Below are positions 35,252 through 43,260 of a stretch of DNA of 64,000 bases, one piece after another (the stretch's first letter is position 1; the number at the start of each line of letters is the position of its first letter). The position numbers were made by a program, and so were the translations under genes. The DNA is from Peptococcaceae bacterium UBA5752 (GTDB lineage: Bacteria; Bacillota; Dehalobacteriia; UBA4068): NCBI GenBank assembly GCA_002419055.1, contig DIFI01000021.1, forward strand, positions 74,078 to 138,077, read 5' to 3'. Below the pieces are notes generated by a model. That model was not told the origin of the DNA and made no database searches. It saw nothing but the letters and a program-made list of their open reading frames with translations.

Positions 35252-35287
35252 ATTAAAAACAACTATTACCTCTACCGGAGTAGTTGT
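35252..35287 (-). terminator. Hairpin in the SLH gene leader, terminator-like
   Basis: ACAACTA and TAGTTGT pair with an inner CTC/GAG, followed on the minus strand by TTTTTAATA. It lies 25-30 bases after the probable start site and 125 bases before the start codon of the 1002-aa protein. Confidence 0.5.
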
Positions 35288-35321
35288 ATTAACGCATGCT
35301 AATGGCGTGTCTAATGACGAT

Positions 35322-35350
35322 ATTTTAGCAAAACATACCAGTCTTGTCAA
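35322..35350 (-). promoter_or_regulatory. Promoter of the 1002-aa SLH gene
   Basis: Minus-strand -35 TTGACA (35345-35350, perfect) and -10 TAAAAT (35322-35327) are separated by 17 bases. The leader to the ATG is about 190 nt. Confidence 0.7.
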
Positions 35351-35490
35351 ATAAACTTCACATTAATTACACATTAATTACACACCAGTTTCACATGAAA
35401 TAACCCCTTGTTCTGAATATATTCATCCATTTTAAACTTAAAACCAAATTATAAACTCCGCAAGATATCGGCCTGCCAGCCAAATATTTT

Positions 35491-35520
35491 AAGGGCGTTC
35501 CATAAAAACGGAACGCCCTT
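35491..35520. terminator. Terminator downstream of sdpI
   Basis: AAGGGCGTTCC and GGAACGCCCTT form an 11-bp perfect stem around ATAAAAAC. Confidence 0.65.
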
Positions 35521-35547
35521 TGCCATTTCAGGAGGTTCTCTATTGCT

Positions 35548-36174
35548 TCAATCACTGTGCCGAAGAGAAAAGATGTAAGAATATACAAACGGTATGACGA
35601 TAAGACAGGCAACGGTTGCGATCATTAGGTACGGGATCCCCAGGAACGCGTTGATTATTATCCAAATACCGCCGATGGTCCATACAAATCCAGAGAATCT
35701 GTGGGTGTGGTTCCAGTTTTCTTCGTTGTCAAGCGTCCAGGGAAGCTTTATGCCAATCGTGTAATTCCTTTTGCATTTTGGCAGATAGTTTCCGCTTATC
35801 ACAACTCCAAGGCCGACAATTGCGGTAACAATCATTACAATCGGCACCTTTTCTCCCATTGCAATAAACAAAGTGATTGGCATAACGATCAGCGAAACGA
35901 CTGGGATGAGCCATTTGGCAAGCGTTCGCAGCGAAGCGGCGGAATTATTAACTTTTGGGTCCACTGTAATACGAAAATGCGAATACAGATTTATTGCAGC
36001 CAACAACAGTGGCAGACCGAATGCCGCGAGAGCCTTCGGTAAATAATTATCGGGGTTGCCGGCATCGTCAAAATGAACGGCAATCTGATTCGGCAGATTG
36101 TTATAGAGTAGCACCGATAATGCGATCGGCAAAAGGCATAAAACTGTGGAAATAACGGTTGCTTTATTTTTCAT
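35548..36174 (-). CDS. sdpI: SdpI family membrane protein
   Basis: The 208-aa protein has five to six membrane helices and the N-terminal DUF1648 pattern IAVHFDDAGNPDNYLPKAL, followed by the SdpI domain (NYTIGIKLPWTLDNEENW). In Bacillus subtilis SdpI gives immunity to the SdpC toxin and signals to SdpR. No sdpABC toxin genes are in the window, so immunity here is unproven, and such orphan sdpRI pairs are common. The start overlaps the sdpR stop by 11 bases. Confidence 0.85.
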   Translation of the reverse strand: MKNKATVISTVLCLLPIALSVLLYNNLPNQIAVHFDDAGNPDNYLPKALAAFGLPLLLAAINLYSHFRITVDPKVNNSAASLRTLAKWLIPVVSLIVMPITLFIAMGEKVPIVMIVTAIVGLGVVISGNYLPKCKRNYTIGIKLPWTLDNEENWNHTHRFSGFVWTIGGIWIIINAFLGIPYLMIATVACLIVIPFVYSYIFSLRHSD

Positions 36175-36439
36175 TATCTTTCCCTCCGAACTGTGAGACC
36201 CACAGCATTATTTCTTCAAAGACAGAAGCATTCAATTCATAATAAATAAAGTTCTTGTATTTGCTTTCGGTGACAAGCTCCGCTTTTTTTAGCTGAGATA
36301 AGTGGTAGGAAATCGTTGCGCCAGATATATCGAAAGCACTCGCGATTTCACCAGCAGATAATTTGCCTGCACGCAGCATAACCAGTATCTCTCGCCGTAC
36401 CGGGTCGGAAAGGGCTTTGAATGTTTCAGGAAATCCCAA
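36164..36439 (-). CDS. sdpR: ArsR-type autorepressor SdpR
   Basis: The 91-aa winged-helix protein is a short ArsR family regulator (FKALSDPVRREILVMLR, then GEIASAFDISGATISYHLSQLKKAELV without metal-binding Cys). It resembles SdpR, which represses the sdpRI operon. The start is TTG (36437-36439) with GAGGGG six bases before it. AAATAGAT and ATCTATTT flank the promoter in inverted orientation and may be its operator. Confidence 0.86.
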   Translation of the reverse strand: MGFPETFKALSDPVRREILVMLRAGKLSAGEIASAFDISGATISYHLSQLKKAELVTESKYKNFIYYELNASVFEEIMLWVSQFGGKDNEK

Positions 36440-36474
36440 ACAGCACCCCTCGCATTCTATTTTTATTTTTTTCT

Positions 36475-36518
36475 AAATAGATAATAACAGATTGGCATAA
36501 ACAAGTCAACATCTATTT
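36475..36518 (-). promoter_or_regulatory. sdpRI promoter with flanking inverted repeats
   Basis: Minus-strand -35 TTGACT (36504-36509), 17-base spacer and -10 TATTAT (36481-36486). AAATAGAT (36475-36482) and ATCTATTT (36511-36518) flank it and are the likely SdpR operator halves. Confidence 0.6.
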
Positions 36519-36614
36519 CGATATTTTTAAAAATAGCTGTTGACTTTCTGTTCATTTGAGATGCAAATTGAGCTTCTAGAATTTTTCGTATCATAATTAA
36601 AATATCGTAATTTT

Positions 36615-36641
36615 ATATAGATTATATAGATTATATAGATT
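36615..36641. repeat. Short 9-bp tandem repeat
   Basis: ATATAGATT is repeated three times head to tail in an AT-rich gap between sdpR and the SdpI fragment. Function unknown. Confidence 0.7.
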
Positions 36642-36734
36642 ATACTAGATATAAGAATTAGTACCCAAAATGAATATCATGATCTGGAGGTGATAGCAGC
36701 TATGGATAATGCCAATAATCGAAATACTCCCCAT

Positions 36735-36971
36735 TTACAGCAATATTGCCATCACCGGAATGATGTAAAAACCATATGTAGAAACATCTATTTTTCTTGC
36801 AAGCGACAACTTTTTGACTAGATTTACTACCACAAAAATCAATGGCAGCCCAAATACGAATAGCGACTTTGGCAAGGTGCTTGCCAACGAACCGTCAATT
36901 GTGATCTGAACCGACATGTTTTCAGGAGGTTTATTACCTAAGGCAAAAATATTAGCATTGTTGCCACACAA
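36735..36971 (-). pseudogene. Truncated SdpI/DUF1648-like fragment
   Basis: The frame encodes VQITIDGSLASTLPKSL followed by FVFGLPLIFVVVNLV, which parallels IAVHFDDAGNPDNYLPKAL and AFGLPLLLAAINL of the intact sdpI. It lacks the first membrane helix and stops after about 60 matching residues. There is no ribosome binding site. I regard it as the remnant of a second sdpI-like gene. Confidence 0.6.
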
Positions 36972-37053
36972 ATCGCAGCCTGATTCGTTAAAAAAAGAGA
37001 TTTCAAATAAAATCTACTCAGGCTGCCGAAAAAGGCATCCTGACTTTCTCGGC

Positions 37054-37092
37054 AAAAAGAAACGGGCAGATTTTTTCTGCCCGTTTCTTTTT
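37054..37092 (-). terminator. Strong terminator of the 1388-aa surface protein gene
   Basis: 17-base perfect arms (AAAAAGAAACGGGCAGA and complement) around TTTTT, with T/A tracts on both strands, 65 bases past the stop. Confidence 0.85.
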
Positions 37093-37156
37093 GATTTCTG
37101 TTTCCTTAGGCTGTTCCGCGTAAACATTAAGAGCTGCAGTTTCCGAAATTATAGAT

Positions 37157-40100
37157 TTATTCCCCGGCTATCTCACAAAAACGCATGAGAATTGCTGCAA
37201 CCTCGGCACGGGTGGCGAAGCCGGACGGATCAAGCAAGCCATCTTCCCGGCCTTCGATCAGTCCGTTCGCAACCGCCCAAGTCATGCCTGCTGCCGCCCA
37301 GGCTGAGATTTTACCTTCGTCAGCAAAATCACTCATATCTCCGTCCACTGTTACGGGATAACCGCTCATTTCGGCATAGTGGAACAGGATAACCGCCATC
37401 TGCTCGCGGGTAATGGCATTGTTCGGCCCGAAGCGGTCGTCGCCGTAGCCCTCGACAATGTCGTTTTGCGCCGCCCAGGTTACCGCATCATAATACCAGG
37501 CGCCGGCTTTTACGTCGCTAAAGCCGTTCTCTCCGGCAGTTGGCTCTCCGGCTATTCTCCATAAGACGGTTACCACCATGCCCCGGGTAGTAGTTTCGTT
37601 AGGACCAAAGGCAGTGGCTGTAACTCCGTTCAGCATGCCATGCTGATTGGTATATGCTATCGAATCGTAATACCAGTCGTTTTCTCCTACGTCGCTAAAG
37701 GGGTTTGCCCAGACTGAAGCTTCTTGATATCCGACGACATAATAAGATAAGTGATCAGTAACGAAAGTAACCGTGCGCGTCACTATATCATAGCTGCAAT
37801 GTATCTCCTCCAGCTCACCGTTTTCTTTTAAACACCATATGGCGATATGATCGGCGTCCTCACCTTCTTTCAAGGTATAAGGGATGGTTGCCGTTATCTG
37901 GCCGCCCAAATCCGAAACCCGTTCGCCGCCGGCTAAAACCGTGATCTCATAAACCTGATTGTCTCCTGCTTTTTTCTGTTGGTCTTGATTTAGTTCGGAT
38001 TTATCTACCTTCTTACCCGTGATGGTGATAGCACCACCCTTTGCTTTCTCTTGTAGCGCCGCCAGCGTATCCTGATCAAAATTAAGGGAAATCTCCGGGA
38101 AGCCGACAATCAGATATTTAGCTTCAAAGAGGGCGTTATCAGAAGGCAGAACCAATTGTCTGGCCTGGGAGATCCCGCATAAATCAAAATTCAGACCTTT
38201 TTCTTTCAGCCCCATATTGAGAAGATTGTTGAGGATCTTTTGGGTTATATTAACATATATCGTACTACCCACCGCGTTGTACGGGAGCAGGGTAGAGCTG
38301 TTGCCGACTTTGACAGTAGCAGAGGTCACTTCTCCGCTGGTGCCACCGCCGCCGCCACCACCGCCGCCGGTCGTAGAGTTAAGTATCTGCTGACTGAGTG
38401 GCGTACCGGTGCTGCCTGGTGCGTAAATTTCATTGCCGGCATATGCGGCTGTGATCGAATGAGAACCGAGAGTCATGGAATAATAGGTGACAAATACCGC
38501 ATTTCCATCCGTAATCGCTATCTCTCCAACCCACATCCCGTTATCATAAAAATCAATACTGCCAACAGCAGTAAGGGGATTGATAGTCGCCGTAAAGGTA
38601 ACCGGTGCACCCAGGCTGGATGGATTTAGACTGCTGGTCAGCGTAATGTCGGTAGGAATCTTAGTAATGACTTGTTCCACCACATTGGAATCCCCGGACG
38701 CATAATAGCTGTCTCCCTGATAAGTTGCACTAATCGGGTGTGTTCCTAAGATCAAATCACTGATTGTCAGAACGGCAATGCCATCCACTAAATCTATCGT
38801 GTCAATTAAGCTTGCGCCGTCATAAAATTCTACCGCGCCACTGGCGTCAACCTGATCAACTGTTGCCGTAAATGCCACCTCCGTACCGATAGGCGCAGGA
38901 TTTTGGCTGCTGGCCAAGGTGATGATAGTCTGCAGTTTATTAACTGTCTGCATTAAATCATCCGATGTGGATGGCGCATAAAACTCATCCCCCAGATATT
39001 CTGCCCGTAGCGTGTGTGTTCCCGGCAACAAAGAATCGATATCAAATGTTGCAGAGCCATCGTTAAGTGTCGCTGTACCCAATAAGACGTCTTCGTCGAA
39101 AAATTTTACCGATCCTGTCGCTGTATTACTATCAAGCTCCGCGGTTAAAGTCACCTCGTCACCCCAAATCGAAGGATTTAGGCTGCTCTCAAGACTGAGT
39201 TCTGTGACAATGCGGACAGGTAAATAAAAATATAGGTTTGTGTCGCCATCCCCATGGCCTTTGCCGGTATAATTATAAACATAAGAATAATCGTGAGGAG
39301 TGCTTCTGGTCACGGTTAATTGGATCGTTACCGGTTCCGGATCTTCCTCCGCTACATAATCCTCCATAATGCGACAATCGAGTAACTCGGTTCCGTTTGT
39401 TATAACGCCCGTACCCTTTGCACTGCCGCTGCCTCCAATATCATCGGAATTGTTGCCGCTGGCCTTGATCGAGCCGCCGGTAATCGTTACAGTACCGCCT
39501 GCGTTGTTAAATCCGGCTCCGATCCCTGCACCGTTGGTACCGCCAACAGCCGTAACCGTTCCGTTACTGATTATAACCGTCCCCCCGGCCCCATAAGCGC
39601 CACCACCAATACCGGCACTGTAGGAACCGCCGGAAGCAGTAATGCTGCCGCCTGTAATGTTTACTGTTCCGCCTGCTTTTTCACGTCCGCCACCAATACC
39701 GGCAGCGTCAGTCCCGCCCCGGGCAATGACTTCTCCTCCGCTGATATTCACTGTTCCACCAATCTGCAGATAACCGCCGCCGATGCCCGCGGCAGATTCA
39801 CCACCTTCGGCCTGAACATAACCGTCTTTGATAGTCAAAGTACCGACAACCCCAAATTGGCCGCCATAACCACCGCCGCCGATACCGGCGCCCCATCCGC
39901 TTCCGTAGGCCTCCACGTGGCCGTTGTTAATGACCACCACCGCACCGGAACCCCAGTAACCGCCGCCAATACCGGCGCTGTATTGACCGCCGGCAGCCGT
40001 GACGACACCGTTATTAACCGTCAATGTACCGCCATCTGTTATGACATTGAATCCGGGTGATATCGATGATTCACCGCCGCCGATGCCGGCTCCATGGGAG

Positions 40101-41323
40101 CCGCCGTTAGCCGTTACGGTTCCGCCGTCAATGGTTACAGCGGCGCCGTTGTTTCTCCAGCCACCGCCAATACCGGCTCCTCCGCCACTACCACCTGTAG
40201 CGGTAACAGTTCCATTAATAATATGGACCGTTCCTGAATTCACAGTTGTGATTGAATTGGCGCCGCTGCCGATGCCGGCTGCACCGCCGCCTCCGTTGGC
40301 TATAACAGTGCCGTTCTGAATCTCTACAACAGCACCGGAACCATAAACGCCACCTCCGATGCCTGCGGCTGATCCACCGCCATTGGCTGTCAGGTTACCG
40401 CCGCGAATCGTCACAGTACCACCCGAACCAACGTGCCCGCCGCCGATGCCCGCTGCACCAGGACCGCCAGTAGCTGTGACGATGCCAGCGTCTATGAAGA
40501 CCGACCCGTTACTGCTATAACACCCGCCACCAATACCGGCGCCAAGGTCACCGCCGGTAGCGTTGACAGTACCTCCGTTGATCCTTGTTACTCCCGTATC
40601 CACGTTTGTAGCGCTTTCATTACCCACGCCGCCACCGATCCCTGCCCCCTGAGAACCACCGGTAGCTGTGATGGTACCTCCATTGACAGTCACTAATCCG
40701 CCATAACCACCGGCTGAAACATATTGGTTATTGAGAAAAACATTTCCGCCGCCGCCGATGCCAGCTGCACCAAGACCGCCGATAGCGGTAACAGTGCCGC
40801 TATAAATGATTACTGAACCGCCTGTTTTCCCACCTTCTCCGCCGATACCGGCTCCTCTATTGCCTCCGGTAGCTGTCAATGAACCGTGATTAACAGGATC
40901 TTCGGCAATCACCAAATTATCATTTCCCTGATTCTTTAAGCCGGGTTGCCCCAGTTTATCCTCAGACATGCCTCCGCTTTTTAATATATTTGCCCCTTTC
41001 AGGTATACCGTAACGCTTGCTCCACTGTCAAAAGCGCATTCCCCGGCAATTAGAGATACATCAATTGATACATTGTCCAAGGTTACTATAACCGGATCAG
41101 CAGTATCAACAGTGATTGTATTTGTTTGTGTGGAACCTGTAACGTGATACTCGCCCCCGGATGTAATTACAAGGTCCCCATCCGTACCAATATTCCAGCT
41201 AATTTCTGCCGCACCGGCAATGCCGGTTCCCAGGAAACTATTGGTCAGTATCAATCCAAATATCATGCTCAAGCAGAAGATTATTTGAATTAAGGGTTTT
41301 CGATAAATTTGCTTCAACTCCAT
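37157..41323 (-). CDS. Giant SLH surface protein with 15 Gly-rich beta-helix repeats
   Basis: The 1388-aa protein starts at the ATG at 41321-41323 (GGGAGGG eight bases upstream). Domains in order: signal peptide (to about residue 40); about 600 residues of a repeat unit of 24-30 aa built as GGTVTATGG-x-GAGIGGG, found in about 15 copies; three Ig-like repeats (TLTAELDSNTATGSVKFF and two relatives); a poly-Gly linker; a beta domain; and three C-terminal SLH repeats that anchor it to the wall. The repeat type occurs in carbohydrate-binding clostridial proteins (Cthe_2159-like). It is likely a long adhesin or glycan-binding protein. Confidence 0.86.
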   Translation of the reverse strand: MELKQIYRKPLIQIIFCLSMIFGLILTNSFLGTGIAGAAEISWNIGTDGDLVITSGGEYHVTGSTQTNTITVDTADPVIVTLDNVSIDVSLIAGECAFDSGASVTVYLKGANILKSGGMSEDKLGQPGLKNQGNDNLVIAEDPVNHGSLTATGGNRGAGIGGEGGKTGGSVIIYSGTVTAIGGLGAAGIGGGGNVFLNNQYVSAGGYGGLVTVNGGTITATGGSQGAGIGGGVGNESATNVDTGVTRINGGTVNATGGDLGAGIGGGCYSSNGSVFIDAGIVTATGGPGAAGIGGGHVGSGGTVTIRGGNLTANGGGSAAGIGGGVYGSGAVVEIQNGTVIANGGGGAAGIGSGANSITTVNSGTVHIINGTVTATGGSGGGAGIGGGWRNNGAAVTIDGGTVTANGGSHGAGIGGGESSISPGFNVITDGGTLTVNNGVVTAAGGQYSAGIGGGYWGSGAVVVINNGHVEAYGSGWGAGIGGGGYGGQFGVVGTLTIKDGYVQAEGGESAAGIGGGYLQIGGTVNISGGEVIARGGTDAAGIGGGREKAGGTVNITGGSITASGGSYSAGIGGGAYGAGGTVIISNGTVTAVGGTNGAGIGAGFNNAGGTVTITGGSIKASGNNSDDIGGSGSAKGTGVITNGTELLDCRIMEDYVAEEDPEPVTIQLTVTRSTPHDYSYVYNYTGKGHGDGDTNLYFYLPVRIVTELSLESSLNPSIWGDEVTLTAELDSNTATGSVKFFDEDVLLGTATLNDGSATFDIDSLLPGTHTLRAEYLGDEFYAPSTSDDLMQTVNKLQTIITLASSQNPAPIGTEVAFTATVDQVDASGAVEFYDGASLIDTIDLVDGIAVLTISDLILGTHPISATYQGDSYYASGDSNVVEQVITKIPTDITLTSSLNPSSLGAPVTFTATINPLTAVGSIDFYDNGMWVGEIAITDGNAVFVTYYSMTLGSHSITAAYAGNEIYAPGSTGTPLSQQILNSTTGGGGGGGGGTSGEVTSATVKVGNSSTLLPYNAVGSTIYVNITQKILNNLLNMGLKEKGLNFDLCGISQARQLVLPSDNALFEAKYLIVGFPEISLNFDQDTLAALQEKAKGGAITITGKKVDKSELNQDQQKKAGDNQVYEITVLAGGERVSDLGGQITATIPYTLKEGEDADHIAIWCLKENGELEEIHCSYDIVTRTVTFVTDHLSYYVVGYQEASVWANPFSDVGENDWYYDSIAYTNQHGMLNGVTATAFGPNETTTRGMVVTVLWRIAGEPTAGENGFSDVKAGAWYYDAVTWAAQNDIVEGYGDDRFGPNNAITREQMAVILFHYAEMSGYPVTVDGDMSDFADEGKISAWAAAGMTWAVANGLIEGREDGLLDPSGFATRAEVAAILMRFCEIAGE
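39430..40870 (-). repeat. Coding tandem repeat, about 15 units of 70-95 bp
   Basis: The part of the giant surface gene that encodes the AGIGGG repeats. Units differ in length and in variable positions but keep the Gly-rich core, so the array is old and under selection. It is protein coding and not a CRISPR array. Confidence 0.85.
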
Positions 41324-41364
41324 ACTTTTTTCCCTCCCCATATGATTTTGATTATTTTCAAATA

Positions 41365-41535
41365 CTTCACGAAATCGCTGAAAGTTTTAATACAAATTGT
41401 TCTTCCAAGCGACGTTCTTCAACTTTCAACCAGTGGTCGTAGCTGCTGGCTGGATCATTGCGTACGAGATTCTTATGGTCGGTTAAGCTTTGGCTCCGAC
41501 AGGTCTAAACGTCTAACAGGGCTCTGCGTTCATTA
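41365..41535 (-). ncRNA. Candidate structured RNA or leader upstream of the giant SLH gene
   Basis: About 170 bases contain several compatible helices on the minus strand: GACGTT (41508-41513) with AACGTC (41411-41416), TGAAAGTT (41421-41428) with AACTTTCA (41379-41386), GTCGG/CCGAC (41478-41500), and CCAG/CTGG (41430-41453). Orientation is inferred from both neighbours being minus. It could be a free-standing RNA or a 5' leader. The short protein-like reading of the same DNA has no start. I cannot assign an RNA family; the size and setting would fit classes such as raiA. Confidence 0.4.
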
Positions 41536-41651
41536 GTACCATATCAACGCTAATTTCGTTGCAATTAATGTAAATCCTGTTAATATTTCTAATAAATGGA
41601 AATGTTTTTTGACTCAGCTTCTTACAGTTAACACTCAACCCCAATTAAAAA

Positions 41652-41697
41652 TATGCTGGTACGAGTGCTCATAATGACAAACTCGGAAACCAGCATA
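41652..41697 (-). terminator. Terminator after the HhH protein gene
   Basis: TATGCTGGT and ACCAGCATA pair with an inner CGAGT/ACTCG, and TTTTTAATT follows on the minus strand. The inner part (41662-41680) matches the inverse of 19 bases in the repeat at 44834-44911. Confidence 0.7.
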
Positions 41698-41748
41698 AAA
41701 TAAAGGTTTAGGCATCAGGCAAACGAATATTACAAAATAGCATGTTAA

Positions 41749-42384
41749 TCATAGCGATAAGTTGGAATTATGCTCCACTAACAATGATGCAAAATCAATA
41801 CAAAACTGCATATCTTTCAGGCCCAGCTTTGCCTTATAATATCGTCGGATTTCGTTGACAGCGGAGACCTTCTCAAGGATAACCGCCGCGTTCGCTCTGG
41901 CGACGTCTGAAACAGACCGATATCCGGCTTCATAAAATGCTTTCGCGGCGACCGGGCCCACTCCGTTAATTCTGATGAGATCACAAAGAAAAAATAATTC
42001 ATCCGATATGGCTTTACTATGCTCAAAATAGTCTTTTGAAGTTTTCAACCCGGCCTCGCTCAATTTTTCAATTTGTGAAGGATTGATACCGGGAAAGCTT
42101 GCCAGCGGGACAGGTTTTTGTTCCAGACTGCCAATTTCTCTTTTGAGAATCACTAAATAATTCTCCTGTATGCCAGTATCGTTTGCAAAAGCCTGAATTT
42201 TCGCAGGAGTAGAAAGGGCTTTTTTAAGCTGTGCAACAGTTTCGATGTCCTGGTTTTCAAACAGAGCAAAATTTTTGTCAATATTTTGCCAGAGGACTCT
42301 GCGCCCAGGTAGCAGATTTTGTTTTTTCAGCAGCGCTTTATATTCCTGAACGGATATGCATTCTAAGTTTAAATTATATTTCAC
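41749..42384 (-). CDS. Helix-hairpin-helix protein, DUF4332-like
   Basis: The 211-aa protein contains two HhH-type segments (FPGINPSQIEKLSEAGLKT near residue 98 and INGVGPVAAKAFYEAGYRS near 138), arranged as in DUF4332 proteins. Such modules bind nucleic acid non-specifically, but no catalytic domain is present. The start is GTG (42382-42384) with GGAG six bases upstream. Function unknown. It is a single gene with its own terminator. Confidence 0.7.
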   Translation of the reverse strand: MKYNLNLECISVQEYKALLKKQNLLPGRRVLWQNIDKNFALFENQDIETVAQLKKALSTPAKIQAFANDTGIQENYLVILKREIGSLEQKPVPLASFPGINPSQIEKLSEAGLKTSKDYFEHSKAISDELFFLCDLIRINGVGPVAAKAFYEAGYRSVSDVARANAAVILEKVSAVNEIRRYYKAKLGLKDMQFCIDFASLLVEHNSNLSL

Positions 42385-42481
42385 ACCTTACTCCTTTCAT
42401 ATTCCCAAAAACATTGTAGCTAAAACTCCTGTTTCTATGTGTTTTGATGACCAAATTATAACAGACCGGAAAACAAAATAA

Positions 42482-42559
42482 TATACACCCAAACAAAAAC
42501 AGACTGACAAATCGTCGGCCTGTTTTAGTCGTTATGAATACTCGAGATTTCTCGTAGTG
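42482..42559. repeat. 78-bp direct repeat, left copy
   Basis: Aligns without gaps to 44834-44911 with 70 of 78 bases identical. The copies flank the sigma/anti-sigma genes. The hairpin inside this copy is imperfect. Confidence 0.85.
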
Positions 42560-42699
42560 ATAGAATGAAGTAGTATGCGTATTGATACTTACTGGTAAAT
42601 GGCAGAATTATAATTTTTAAATAACTGCAACGCATCAAGAAAAAAGTTGGTTATATAAGTGAAAGGCCTTTTATTTCATCCAAAGGAGGCAATCAACGC

Positions 42700-43260
42700 A
42701 TGGATGATAAAAAAATTGTAGATTTATATTGGCAGCGAGATGAATATGCGCTTACTGTGACTGCTGAAAAATACGGAGCATACTGCGGGAGCATTGCAAA
42801 GAACATACTTACAAACACGGAAGATGCAGAAGAATGTGTAAACGATACATGGCTTCATGTTTGGGATGCTATGCCTCCACATAGACCGATCAGGTTGTCG
42901 GTTTTTTTAGGAAAAATCACCCGAGAGCTTTCCCTTAACCGATATAAAGCGCGGTTTATGCAGAAACGCGGTAATGGTGAACTTGCTTTAGCTTTGGATG
43001 AACTGGATGAAATCATTGCCACCAAATGCAATACAGTAGAGCAGATGATAGAGTATGAATTGGTCGGAAAGGCAATCAGCGATTTTCTAAGGAAACAGCC
43101 GGATAAATCGGCAGATATTTTCATAAGACGCTATTATCATTTCTGTCCAATTAAACAGGTTTCAAAGGAATTTTCTATTAGCGAAAGCAAAACCAAATCC
43201 ATACTATTTAGGATGCGAAAAAAATTATATGCCTATCTTGAAAGGGAGGATATATTATGA
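42700..43260 (+). CDS. ECF-type RNA polymerase sigma factor
   Basis: The 186-aa protein has a region 2 pattern (YGAYCGSIAKNILTNTEDAEECVNDTWLHVWD) and a region 4 HTH (RRYYHFCPIKQVSKEFSIS). It belongs to the clostridial ECF group in which the sigma gene is followed by a membrane protein of the DUF4179 kind. AAGGAGG precedes the ATG. The stop overlaps the next start by four bases (ATGA). It is likely held inactive by the downstream membrane protein and controls its own operon. Confidence 0.85.
   Translation: MDDKKIVDLYWQRDEYALTVTAEKYGAYCGSIAKNILTNTEDAEECVNDTWLHVWDAMPPHRPIRLSVFLGKITRELSLNRYKARFMQKRGNGELALALDELDEIIATKCNTVEQMIEYELVGKAISDFLRKQPDKSADIFIRRYYHFCPIKQVSKEFSISESKTKSILFRMRKKLYAYLEREDIL

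Noticed and set aside
36601..36650. AT-rich 9-bp repeats as a replication origin
   Set aside because: Only three units, with no DnaA-box cluster or replication genes nearby.
38240..40696. Plus-strand Pro/Ala-rich frames opposite the giant surface gene
   Set aside because: They are shadows produced by the Gly-rich repeats and have no ribosome sites.
39430..40870. Regular repeats that could suggest a CRISPR array
   Set aside because: Units are in frame, vary in length, and encode the Gly-rich repeats of the giant surface protein.
41380..41500. Short protein reading on the minus strand upstream of the giant gene
   Set aside because: About 40 codons look protein-like, but there is no start or ribosome site, a stop lies upstream, and the same bases form consistent helices.
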